Part shown: positions 1 to 6,845 of the stretch, piece after piece
How positions within the stretch are numbered: position 1 is the first letter of the stretch
Layout: each line of letters begins with the position of its first letter
NCBI GenBank assembly: GCA_020433785.1
Contig: JAGRCC010000205.1
Coordinates: 1-9,796, forward strand
DNA from: Anaerolineae bacterium
GTDB taxonomy: Bacteria; Chloroflexota; Anaerolineae; 4572-78; J111
Direction: 5' to 3'
Length of the DNA stretch: 9,796 nt
Notes under the pieces: model-generated
Database searches by the model: none
What the model was told of the DNA's origin: nothing
What the model saw: only the letters and a program-made list of their open reading frames with translations
Made by a program: the position numbers and the translations under genes

Positions 1-1059
1 GTCTTTAGCTGCACCGTGGCCGAGTTACAAGCCAACGCCGTGATGAATCTCAGCCTTGAGTTGACGCCACAAGCCAACGGCACCTTTGTCAACACCGTCC
101 AGGTTGAGGCCAACACCTTCGACCCCAACTCCGCCAACAACAGCGACACCGCCACCACTACCGTCGGCGCGGCTGTGGCTGATTTATCGGTCAGTAAATT
201 GGTGACACCGACCTCGGTCACCGTCGGCGATCCGTTGACCTACACCCTATACGTCACCAACAACGGCCCGGCTGCCGCCTTTGGCGTCACCGTCGTTGAT
301 CCGCTACCGGCGGAACTCATTATCGGATCGGCCTGGGCCGACCAGGGGAACTGCAACATTTCCGGCGGGACGGTTAGCTGCGGCATCGGCAGTTTGGCCG
401 CTCAGGCCGCGGTGCAAATTACCATTGTCGCCACCACGGCCGCCGGTTTCGCCGAACCGGTTGTGCTTACCAACACGGCTACCATCGCCGCCGCTGTCGG
501 TACTGATCCCACTACCGCCAACAACACCGCCAGCGCCGCCGTCACAGTGGTGCCGTTGATCATCGAAACCACCGTCTCGCCCAGTCTGGGTGGCACGTTG
601 GCTTACACCGATGCTCGCCACCATCGAACCGAGATTATCGTCCCGCCCGGCGCGGTGACCGATACCATCAGACTGGCCTTCTCGCCGATTTCGATTTCCA
701 TCTCCCCCCCAACCGGGCTAGGCGACACCGGTCATGGCTTTACTTTAAACGCGTTCACCCAGCCGGCCGGGTCATCGCTGCCGGACTTTGTCTTTATCGA
801 GCCGTTTACCTTGACCATTGCCTACGATGACAGCGACATCGTCGAAATCGAAGACGAAAGCGAGCTGCGAGTTTACTATTTCGACGGCTCAACCTGGCAA
901 GACGTAGCCGAGACCTGTTCGCCGGTGTCCGTCTATCAGCGCGACCTGAGCGGCAATCGGCTTTCCATCGCTGTCTGTCATTTGACCGAGTTCGGCCTAT
1001 TCGGTCCCTGGTCAGGCACGATTACCTATGTGCCGGTTATTATCAAATCAGAACCGTAA
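1..1059 (+). CDS. DUF11-repeat secreted surface protein, C-terminal part
   Basis: The reading frame is open from the first base, so the gene is 5'-truncated; 352 residues are visible. The GTG at 16 is internal and no start is needed. Residues 1 to about 58 are the end of one DUF11 (CARDB/Ig-like) repeat, and 60-183 form a complete one, with the typical ADLSVSK opening, VTNNGPA core and DPTTANNTA end. Residues about 188-336 form a different beta-rich domain, with an IVPPGAV motif, IAYDDSD and a closing CHLTEFGLFG; it resembles the ZU5-like C-terminal modules of bacterial surface proteins. The protein ends in TYVPVIIKSEP. No C-terminal membrane segment or LPxTG motif is visible. DUF11 repeats act as stalk modules of extracellular proteins, so a surface or secreted role is inferred; ligand or substrate is unknown. 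The next gene starts 20 bp downstream on the same strand, which suggests cotranscription. Confidence 0.85.
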   Translation, partial: VFSCTVAELQANAVMNLSLELTPQANGTFVNTVQVEANTFDPNSANNSDTATTTVGAAVADLSVSKLVTPTSVTVGDPLTYTLYVTNNGPAAAFGVTVVDPLPAELIIGSAWADQGNCNISGGTVSCGIGSLAAQAAVQITIVATTAAGFAEPVVLTNTATIAAAVGTDPTTANNTASAAVTVVPLIIETTVSPSLGGTLAYTDARHHRTEIIVPPGAVTDTIRLAFSPISISISPPTGLGDTGHGFTLNAFTQPAGSSLPDFVFIEPFTLTIAYDDSDIVEIEDESELRVYYFDGSTWQDVAETCSPVSVYQRDLSGNRLSIAVCHLTEFGLFGPWSGTITYVPVIIKSEP

Positions 1060-1079
1060 TCTTGGCTGAGATATAAATT

Positions 1080-2339
1080 GTGAGACGTTTTCTCTACCTT
1101 AGTGTAACCATTTTTGCCCCGCTGTTGATTTCAGCGGTCTGCTGCGGCCTGGGTTTACCCACCCGGTCTGAGCCTCAACGGGTAGTGGTTAAAGGGCTGC
1201 TGGACGACATCGTCAGCGATGTGCTGCTGGTCACGCCTTTTGCCACGCTCACCCCCACGCCCACCCTGACGCCGACGCTGTCCGGGCAATCGCAGGGCGC
1301 GTCGGTGGCCGGCGACGCCAATGATGGCGACGGCGACGGCCGGCGCGACGACAACGGCGGGCCAATTGTGGGCCAGAAACCGGTTGCTATCCCGCTGCCC
1401 AGCGCGACCGCCTCGCCCATTCCCAGCCCCACGCCGCTGCCCACAGCCACGCCCTTACCGACCTTCACCCCCCTGCCGACGGCTACGTTGCTGCCGACGT
1501 TAACCCCCATCCCGCCAACGCCCATCCCGCCGACGTCCGATACCGATAACCATAATGACAATGATAATAATGACGATGACAATAGTTCGCCGCCGACAGT
1601 GACCTCAACAGCGACACCCACTTTCACCCCGACCGCCTTGCCGGTGGTCTCGTTTGCCAAGGCCGCCTATTCCGTTACCGAAGGCGATAAAGACGGAATT
1701 ATTACCGTCATTCTCGATCAGCCCGCCGGTCAGCCGGTCAGCGTCAACTACACCACAACCAACATCACCGCCTTTGCCCCCAACGATTACAGCCCGACCA
1801 ACGGCCTTTTGACCTTCCCGGCCGGAGTTACCACCCAAACCTTTAACGTGCCGGTGGTCGATGATAACGTGGATGATCCCGATCTCGAACAGGTTGGCCT
1901 GAGCTTGAGCAACCCGCAAAATGCGACGCTGGGGCTTAAATCAGCCGTGCTGGAAATCACCGATAATGATCCGCTGCCCCAGATCAAATTTGCCGCAACC
2001 GATTATTTTGTGACCGAGGCCCAGACGCCTCAACTGACCATCACCCTCGACCGCCCCTCCGGCAAAAATGTCAGTTTCACCTACGGCCCCATCTCCGGCG
2101 GCACCGCCACCACCCCCGAGGATTATTTGATCGTCTATAACGTCAAATCATTCGCGCCGGACATCACCGGCGTCGGTCCGATTAGCGCCACTGTCGCCTG
2201 GGCGGGCGTGGTTGATGACTCTATTATCGAATTTCCTATCATCGAAACCGTCTTCATCGAGCTTTCCAGCCTAACCAACCTCACCCCCGGCGACCCTATC
2301 ACCACCACCATCAACATCTCCGACGACGAACCGCAATAA
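1080..2339 (+). CDS. Secreted Calx-beta domain protein with Thr-Pro-rich linker
   Basis: This is a 419-residue protein starting at GTG 1080; TTG 1078 runs straight into a stop, and no clear Shine-Dalgarno sequence is visible. Residues 1-23 look like a signal peptide (MRRF, then a hydrophobic run ending VCCG). The two cysteines do not make a good lipobox because Val precedes them. Residues 53-187 are a disordered linker with three parts: TPTPT/LPTATPLPT repeats, a GDGDGRRDDNGG segment at 83-94 and an Asp/Asn-rich tract at 153-168. Calx-beta domain 1 spans about 189-298 (YSVTEGD start, APNDY, LTFPAGVTTQTFNVPVVDD, ITDND end). Calx-beta domain 2 spans about 301-417, is more divergent, and ends ISDDEPQ. 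Calx-beta domains bind calcium in eukaryotic exchangers and serve as adhesin modules in bacteria. A calcium-stabilised extracellular protein is inferred; the partner is unknown. It probably forms an operon with the upstream DUF11 gene. Confidence 0.85.
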   Translation: MRRFLYLSVTIFAPLLISAVCCGLGLPTRSEPQRVVVKGLLDDIVSDVLLVTPFATLTPTPTLTPTLSGQSQGASVAGDANDGDGDGRRDDNGGPIVGQKPVAIPLPSATASPIPSPTPLPTATPLPTFTPLPTATLLPTLTPIPPTPIPPTSDTDNHNDNDNNDDDNSSPPTVTSTATPTFTPTALPVVSFAKAAYSVTEGDKDGIITVILDQPAGQPVSVNYTTTNITAFAPNDYSPTNGLLTFPAGVTTQTFNVPVVDDNVDDPDLEQVGLSLSNPQNATLGLKSAVLEITDNDPLPQIKFAATDYFVTEAQTPQLTITLDRPSGKNVSFTYGPISGGTATTPEDYLIVYNVKSFAPDITGVGPISATVAWAGVVDDSIIEFPIIETVFIELSSLTNLTPGDPITTTINISDDEPQ

Positions 2340-2399
2340 CTAACCGTCTAACCACCCCCATCCAATCAATCGGCCATCTATCTAACCAAAACCAACCCA
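2340..2399. repeat. CTAACC-rich, G-poor junction between convergent genes
   Basis: This 60-bp gap separates the convergent Calx-beta and transglutaminase genes. On the plus strand it is very poor in G and carries irregular CTAACC copies. CTAACCGTC appears both at the left end (about 2340) and again at about 2404, inside the 3' end of the minus-strand gene. I see no hairpin with a T-run, so no intrinsic terminator for either gene. The pattern looks like a degenerate simple-sequence tract rather than a regulatory site. Confidence 0.5.
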
Positions 2400-4736
2400 C
2401 TATCTAACCGTCCCACTAACCAACCCTCCCCACCACTTCGACACCCGCGCCAGCCACAAGCGTCGGCGAAGCCGCTGCCAGATAGCAATCGCCTGGGTCT
2501 GATCGCTGCGTTGCGGGGGGTGAGCGCTGTAGATGGTGCGCACGTACAGTTGGGTTAGCCATTCAACCTCGTCAGCCGCGTGAATGAGGACCGGTTCCCA
2601 GCGTGTCGATGAAGCCAGCCCGGCCAGCGTTCGGGCCAGAGCCGCGGCGAAGTCAAATGGTGTGTCACCGGGCCGGACATGGACGGCCAGCCCCTGGCTC
2701 TGGTTTTGCAGACGGTCAAATAAAACGGTGATGGCCCGCGCCGGCGCTAATCGCCCCAACCGCCATCGATCAACCGCCAGCCAGGCCAACCCCAGTAGAG
2801 CTATTAATCCCAGCCCACCTCCGATAGCTAAAGCCCACACCAGGTATGCGCCGCCGGATGAGGTGAACGGCGGCGGCTCTGGTTCTGGGGCGTCGGCCGG
2901 TGCGACCAGACCGGCGGCTGGCGGTGTCTCGTCCGCCGGTTGAGCCGCTGTCGGTTCGAAGGCGATCCAGCCGTAGTCGGGAAAGTAGATTTCCGGCCAG
3001 GAATGGGCGTCGGCTTCGGTGACGATGTACTGATCGTCGGCGGCATCGTAGCGACCGGTGGCGTAACCCACGGCCAGCCGGGCCGGCAGACCCGCGCCGC
3101 GAGCCAGCACCACCATCGCACTGGCGTAGTAATCGCAGTAACCGCGCTGCAAGTCGAACAGGAAGTAATCGACCATATCGCGCCGGGAGGGCGGCACAGG
3201 TAGCTCGAGACTATAGGGGAACTGTCTGAGGTAGGTTTCGATGGCTTTGGCCCGGTCATAAGGTGTTCGGGCGTTAACGGTTAAATCACGGGCCAGGGTC
3301 AACACCCGTTCCGGCATTGGGTCGGGTAAAATAAGGTAACGGCGCTCGAGCCAGTCCGGGTAACGGGTTCCGGCCGAGCGCAGCGCCGTTTCATCGGCTG
3401 TGCTAACCAGCGCGTCAACCTGGTAGGCGTCCGCTTCGGTGACGATACCGAACACGTCACCCGGCCCGCGCCACTCGACCTGGTAGGGCTGGTTGATCGT
3501 CAGTAAGTCGCCGGCCAGGTAAACTTGATGACCCTGCGGCCGGAGCACTTGCACGGTTTGCTGCAAGCGGCGGCGATGCGGCGGCAGTGTGTCCAGGGTC
3601 GGTTGTCCGGCTTCGTAGATGAAGGCTTGGGTTGTACCGGCTCGCCAGCCGCGTCCGGTGTAGCGGTCGTACGTCAGGCTGCGCCATTTGTAACGAGGCG
3701 TGGCTTCTCCGGCGGTTGAGGTTTCAACCCGGATAATGAGCGCCACCTGGTCTGATAGTTCCGGACCGGAGCCCAGCAAATGGCCTCGCGGCAAACCGGG
3801 GCTGCGAAAGGGGGCCAGCTCGTTATTCGTCGGTCTCGACGATTGGCGGACGCCCAGTGACTCAGCCAGCGGCTGGCTCAAGCGCGTGGAGGTACTAAAC
3901 CAGCGCGCCACTTGCCAGACCGACAGCGAAGGGGTTAAGCTGGCCACGGCCAGAAGCGACACGGTAATGACGATGATGATCATGACGGCTTCGGTTCGGA
4001 TGTCCTCAGAATAGTCGATGCCGCCGGTCTGCCAGCTTTGTTCGCGAACCCAATATCTGGTAAATCCGACCAACAAAAGCGCCGCGCCCACCATAATATA
4101 GATGCCTGATACATCTTTGGGATAGTAGGCCAGGGTAGCGGCTAACAACGCACCGGCCGGGGTTATGGCCAGCAGTGGTCGCTTTAACCGGCGGATGGCC
4201 CATCCGGCCCAGGCCGATACGCCCCAGAGGGTGAAAGTCCACAGTAAGGCCGTCGCCACCGGATCGTAGACCGGATTGCCGCCGGCCAGGGCCGCGACCC
4301 AATCCCACAGCCGGATGCCCAACACGCTAACGGTTCGCCAAAGTTCGATGAGGCTGGCGACCAGCGGCGATAGATCGGGCGGCATCGTCAGCGGCTGTTG
4401 CCACACTTGCCGGCCCAAAGCGACCCCGTTTTGGCCCACCGCTCCCAGTAAACTCCCCAACCGGCCAATCTGGACGAACGCCAGTTCGATGCCTAGCATA
4501 GTAAGGATCGTCAACCCCAGCCAGGCCGGCAGCCGTTTGGCCGCGCCTAAGCTCCACCCGGCCAGCAGCCCGATTATCGCCGCCGGCAGCAGCAGCCCTG
4601 GAGATAACTCGCGTATCGCCTCGGCTAAAGTTTGGGCCAGGCTGGCTTGGGCTGCCGCCAACAACAGCCAGGCCAGGCAGGTGTACCAGCCCAGTCGCTT
4701 AATTATCCATCCAATAAAGCGAAACAAGATCATCAT
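2400..4736 (-). CDS. TgpA-like membrane transglutaminase (DUF3488 / transglutaminase core / DUF4129)
   Basis: This is a 778-residue membrane protein. ATG 4736 is followed directly by ATG 4733; a GGTGA sequence (4744-4740) sits 3 and 6 nt upstream of them, so the second may be the one used. Residues 1-265 hold several membrane segments (about 19-35, 43-63, 72-92, 161-181, 186-204, 211-227, 249-268), matching DUF3488. Residues 266-480 are an extracytoplasmic region. The transglutaminase core is about 480-597: Cys534 in RGYCDYYASA, His578 in DAHSWPEIYF and Glu594 in IAFEPT. The Cys-His spacing and fold fit the papain-like triad, with Glu where many members have Asp. A Pro-rich stretch (603-623), a membrane segment (631-655) and a DUF4129-like cytoplasmic tail (about 665-765) follow. 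In Pseudomonas aeruginosa TgpA is an essential membrane transglutaminase; the substrate here is unknown. The DUF58 gene lies upstream on the same strand. Confidence 0.88.
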   Translation of the reverse strand: MMILFRFIGWIIKRLGWYTCLAWLLLAAAQASLAQTLAEAIRELSPGLLLPAAIIGLLAGWSLGAAKRLPAWLGLTILTMLGIELAFVQIGRLGSLLGAVGQNGVALGRQVWQQPLTMPPDLSPLVASLIELWRTVSVLGIRLWDWVAALAGGNPVYDPVATALLWTFTLWGVSAWAGWAIRRLKRPLLAITPAGALLAATLAYYPKDVSGIYIMVGAALLLVGFTRYWVREQSWQTGGIDYSEDIRTEAVMIIIVITVSLLAVASLTPSLSVWQVARWFSTSTRLSQPLAESLGVRQSSRPTNNELAPFRSPGLPRGHLLGSGPELSDQVALIIRVETSTAGEATPRYKWRSLTYDRYTGRGWRAGTTQAFIYEAGQPTLDTLPPHRRRLQQTVQVLRPQGHQVYLAGDLLTINQPYQVEWRGPGDVFGIVTEADAYQVDALVSTADETALRSAGTRYPDWLERRYLILPDPMPERVLTLARDLTVNARTPYDRAKAIETYLRQFPYSLELPVPPSRRDMVDYFLFDLQRGYCDYYASAMVVLARGAGLPARLAVGYATGRYDAADDQYIVTEADAHSWPEIYFPDYGWIAFEPTAAQPADETPPAAGLVAPADAPEPEPPPFTSSGGAYLVWALAIGGGLGLIALLGLAWLAVDRWRLGRLAPARAITVLFDRLQNQSQGLAVHVRPGDTPFDFAAALARTLAGLASSTRWEPVLIHAADEVEWLTQLYVRTIYSAHPPQRSDQTQAIAIWQRLRRRLWLARVSKWWGGLVSGTVR

Positions 4737-4739
4737 TGA

Positions 4740-4744
4740 TCACC
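4740..4744 (-). promoter_or_regulatory. Ribosome binding site of the transglutaminase gene
   Basis: The minus strand reads GGTGA just before the paired ATG codons. The spacing is 3 nt to ATG 4736 and 6 nt to ATG 4733. The second distance is the more usual one, so translation may begin at 4733, giving 777 residues. Confidence 0.5.
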
Positions 4745-4769
4745 GATTTTACGGGTAATGAACATTGAC

Positions 4770-4822
4770 GGAGCGACAAAGCTTGCTTTGTCAAGCCGAT
4801 CAAAGCAGAGCTTTGATGCTCC
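4770..4822. repeat. Compact two-hairpin (three-way junction) palindromic element
   Basis: The element lies between the DUF58 stop (4847) and the transglutaminase start (4736), inside the probable minus-strand operon. An outer stem GGAGC (4770-4774) pairs with GCTCC (4818-4822). Directly inside it, GACAAAGC (4775-4782) pairs with GCTTTGTC (4785-4792) across TT. Then comes a 6-nt linker, and ATCAAAGC (4799-4806) pairs with GCTTTGAT (4810-4817) across AGA. All these pairings are perfect. The two inner hairpins share CAAAGC/GCTTTG and so look related. It could act in the mRNA as a processing, stability or translation-coupling element, or be a REP-like repeat. There is no T-run on either strand, so it is not a standard terminator. 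Confidence 0.7.
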
Positions 4823-4846
4823 CGGCCTTTATCTCCACACGCTGTC

Positions 4847-6145
4847 TTACCCCAACACCTTCCACTGCAAATCCTGCTTATTAACCAGCACCGCCCGGCC
4901 CGACGGCGAGATCCGCCACTGCCACTGCCCTTGCTGGCCGGGCCGCGCTTCCGGACGGTCGAGAAGTTCCTTAGTGATCAGGTAGTGGGTTACGCCCGCG
5001 TTCGTCAGCAGCATTTGGAGGCCGTCCGTCGGGGTCGTCGCCCCGAATGAGACCGGATCGAGCAGCAGCACCGTGGCCACGGCCCCGCGCTTGAGCAGTG
5101 GGAACAGCGCTTCAAGCCAAGTTGGCTCCACGGCGGCGGTGATAATGATCAAACTGCTGGTCCGGGCCGCGCCAGGGTGAGTGCTTGACAGCAGTTCGGC
5201 CAGGGGGTGCGCGCCGGTCGTAGCCCGTGCCAGAGCGCGCAGAATCTCCTGCCGTTGGGCGTCGCCGCCCCGGGGTGGCAGCCAGACCAGTTCCTGACCT
5301 TGGGCCACCAACCCTACCGATCGCCCCAACCGCAAGCCCCGGTCGGCCAGCGACGCGGCCAGAATAACGGCGTGCTCCTCGGTTGAGGCAAAACCCTGCC
5401 CCGCTTGCACCTGCCGGTCGAGATCGACAAAAATCCACCAGTCGCCGGACGGCATGCTGTCGAACTGGCGGACGTAAAGCGAGCCTCGGCGGGCGGTGCT
5501 TGGCCAGTGAATCCAATTGTAACTATCGCCAGGAACGTAGTCGCGGATACCGGCGGTGCTGACCGTTCGCTCGAACATGTTAGGCTGCGTCCGCCCCTCG
5601 CCGGCGCGCCCACCCGGTGCGACTTCAATGGTCGGCAGGTGAACAATAGGGGGCGTAACTGTCAATGTGGCCGAGTTGGGGTGAAAAAGCGTCACGCTAT
5701 ACAGGCCAAATGGGTCGCCGGTGCGCAGCGTGGTGGGACCGAGCGTAAAGATACCCCGGTGCGTGCAGATGCCGTTGGTTTGCCAGCTATTCTGACTGTC
5801 GCCGCCAACGCCGGTTACGCGGCTGGCTGTGTAACCCGGCATGGTGGTGTGGTCGGTGATTTCCACCCAAAGGGCGGGGACAAAACCGGCATTGGCCAGC
5901 GTGAAGCGCTCCTCCAATCGATCACCCACGTGCGCCCAACCAAAGCGAACTTCGCGCCGAAATATCAGTTGGCGGGCCAAGATCTGCGCCCACAGATAGG
6001 CCACACCCCACGCCCCTCCCAGCCCCACCAGCAATATCGTCCAGCCTTTGTAAGGAAAGGCCAATTGCATCAGGCCAAGAATGATGACCAGTACCGGAAT
6101 GGTTTTGCTATTCAGCTTTATCTGAGCCGGCATCGTTTCTTTCAT
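4847..6145 (-). CDS. DUF58 domain protein, membrane anchored
   Basis: I place the start at ATG 6145 (432 residues). The frame also opens at TTG 6163 and has another ATG at 6133; none has a strong ribosome binding site, so the start is uncertain. With 6145 as residue 1, two hydrophobic segments at about 15-31 and 36-54 form a membrane hairpin at the N-terminus. A beta-rich middle domain runs to about residue 185 (GICTHRGIFTLGP, GDPFGL). The DUF58 signature follows at about 201-229 (RDYVPGDSYNWIHWPSTARRG, then LYVRQFD). The C-terminal half is von Willebrand A-like, with VDLDR at about 240-244 in place of a full DxSxS MIDAS, so metal binding there may be lost. DUF58 proteins usually sit between a MoxR ATPase and a transglutaminase and are thought to help assemble or fold envelope proteins. 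Here only the transglutaminase neighbour, 110 bp downstream, is present. Confidence 0.85.
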   Translation of the reverse strand: MKETMPAQIKLNSKTIPVLVIILGLMQLAFPYKGWTILLVGLGGAWGVAYLWAQILARQLIFRREVRFGWAHVGDRLEERFTLANAGFVPALWVEITDHTTMPGYTASRVTGVGGDSQNSWQTNGICTHRGIFTLGPTTLRTGDPFGLYSVTLFHPNSATLTVTPPIVHLPTIEVAPGGRAGEGRTQPNMFERTVSTAGIRDYVPGDSYNWIHWPSTARRGSLYVRQFDSMPSGDWWIFVDLDRQVQAGQGFASTEEHAVILAASLADRGLRLGRSVGLVAQGQELVWLPPRGGDAQRQEILRALARATTGAHPLAELLSSTHPGAARTSSLIIITAAVEPTWLEALFPLLKRGAVATVLLLDPVSFGATTPTDGLQMLLTNAGVTHYLITKELLDRPEARPGQQGQWQWRISPSGRAVLVNKQDLQWKVLG

Positions 6146-6167
6146 TAAAGTGAATATAACCAAAGAT

Positions 6168-6227
6168 AGTATAACCGATTATCGGTAATTAAGAACAGGC
6201 CAATTACGCCTCATCGATAGTATAGCA
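6168..6227 (-). promoter_or_regulatory. Candidate promoter region of the DUF58/transglutaminase operon
   Basis: On the minus strand TATACTATC occurs twice, at 6224-6216 and 6173-6165. The upstream copy is preceded by TGC, giving an extended -10 (TGCTATACT, 6227-6219). Neither copy has a convincing TTGACA-like -35 at the right distance; the downstream copy has only TTCTTA at 16 bp. Between them is the perfect 11-bp palindrome CCGAT-T-ATCGG (6175-6185), a possible operator. This is prediction only. Confidence 0.35.
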
Positions 6228-6258
6228 TGCTTTTACGCCTTGAGTTTCTTTAAGAAGG

Positions 6259-6287
6259 TTGGCAAAATCCCATCTTTCAGATATGAT
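6259..6287 (+). promoter_or_regulatory. Sigma-70-type promoter of the cyclophilin gene
   Basis: TTGGCA (6259-6264) and TATGAT (6282-6287) are separated by 17 bp; each box matches 5 of 6 consensus bases. Transcription would begin near 6294, about 36 nt before ATG 6330. This argues against a longer protein beginning at TTG 6240, because that codon would lie upstream of the transcript. Confidence 0.65.
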
Positions 6288-6292
6288 TACTT

Positions 6293-6305
6293 TTGGTTTA
6301 ACCAA
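6293..6305. promoter_or_regulatory. Perfect 13-bp palindrome at the predicted start of transcription
   Basis: TTGGTT-T-AACCAA is perfectly symmetrical and covers the position where transcription from the 6259-6287 promoter should start. A repressor bound here would block initiation, so it is an operator candidate. No regulator gene is visible nearby, and the site could also be chance in an AT-rich leader. Confidence 0.4.
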
Positions 6306-6317
6306 TTTTTATTTAAG

Positions 6318-6325
6318 AAAGGAAA
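6318..6325 (+). promoter_or_regulatory. Ribosome binding site that fixes the cyclophilin start
   Basis: AAAGGAAA contains AGGA (6320-6323), 6 nt upstream of ATG 6330. It is the best Shine-Dalgarno sequence in the window and supports ATG 6330 over the upstream in-frame TTG. Confidence 0.7.
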
Positions 6326-6329
6326 CATT

Positions 6330-6812
6330 ATGGCTCAGCAGTGGAATAGCCCTCCGGCCATGCAAATTGATCCGGAGAAAAGTTACAAAGTAACGATGGA
6401 AACAACCCAGGGGACCATAGAAATCGATCTTTTCTCTGAATATGCCCCTAAAACCGTAAATAACTTTGTTTTCTTGGCGCGGGAAGGGTTCTACGATGGA
6501 GTAACTTTCCATCGGGTCATCAGCAACTTTATGATTCAAGGGGGCGACCCAACCGGCAGTGGTCGCGGTGGCCCCGGCTATCGGTTTGAAGATGAATTCG
6601 ACGGCAACCCGCTCCGGCATGAAACCGGCGTGCTGTCAATGGCTAACGCCGGCCCTAATACCAACGGCAGCCAATTCTTTATCACCCACGGCCCCCAGCC
6701 CCACTTGGATAATCGCCACACCGTTTTTGGCAAAGTCACCAAAGGCCAAGATGTGGTCGATGCCATTCGCCAGGGCGACAAGATGACCAAAGTAACCGTT
6801 ACCGAGAGCTGA
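6330..6812 (+). CDS. Cyclophilin-type peptidyl-prolyl cis-trans isomerase
   Basis: This is a 160-residue single-domain cyclophilin, which catalyses cis-trans isomerisation of X-Pro bonds and assists protein folding. Nothing resembling a signal peptide precedes the domain, so it should be cytoplasmic. Family motifs appear in order: [11 protein letters not shown] at 25-35, APKTVNNF at 39-46, [11 protein letters not shown] at 54-64 with catalytic Arg62, [12 protein letters not shown] at 67-78, NTNGSQFFI at 110-118 and [10 protein letters not shown] at 125-134. His125 sits where human CypA has Trp121, as in many bacterial cyclophilins, and this usually goes with weak cyclosporin binding. The start rests on a good ribosome binding site and the promoter at 6259-6287. 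The gene is divergent from the DUF58 operon. The next plus-strand gene has its own promoter, so the two are probably separate units. Confidence 0.95.
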   Translation: MAQQWNSPPAMQIDPEKSYKVTMETTQGTIEIDLFSEYAPKTVNNFVFLAREGFYDGVTFHRVISNFMIQGGDPTGSGRGGPGYRFEDEFDGNPLRHETGVLSMANAGPNTNGSQFFITHGPQPHLDNRHTVFGKVTKGQDVVDAIRQGDKMTKVTVTES

Positions 6813-6845
6813 CTATTGCTCGGCGTATCGTAACATGAGTTGTAA

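Noticed and set aside
1131..1149. Lipoprotein lipobox in the Calx-beta protein (AVCC)
   Set aside because: Val occupies the position before Cys where Gly, Ala or Ser is expected. An ordinary signal peptide fits better.
1175..1660. Minus-strand open frame with GVGVKVGVAVGV-like repeats
   Set aside because: It is the complement of the Thr-Pro-rich linker of the Calx-beta protein; the repeats are a by-product of that coding pattern.
4775..4817. CRISPR-like repeats from the related CAAAGC units
   Set aside because: There are only two short hairpins, with no spacers of regular length and no cas genes.
5405..6148. Plus-strand open frame of 247 codons opposite the DUF58 gene
   Set aside because: It is fully antisense to a well-supported DUF58 protein, has no recognisable domain, and its composition (Gly/Arg/Asn/Gln-rich) is typical of a shadow frame.
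6146..6163. TTG start at 6163 for the DUF58 protein
   Set aside because: It is a rare start codon without a ribosome binding site, while ATG codons follow at 6145 and 6133 just before the first membrane segment.
6240..6329. N-terminal 30-residue extension of the cyclophilin starting at TTG 6240
   Set aside because: The predicted promoter (6259-6287) would lie inside it, there is no ribosome binding site before TTG 6240, and ATG 6330 has a good one. The cyclophilin fold does not need the extra residues.
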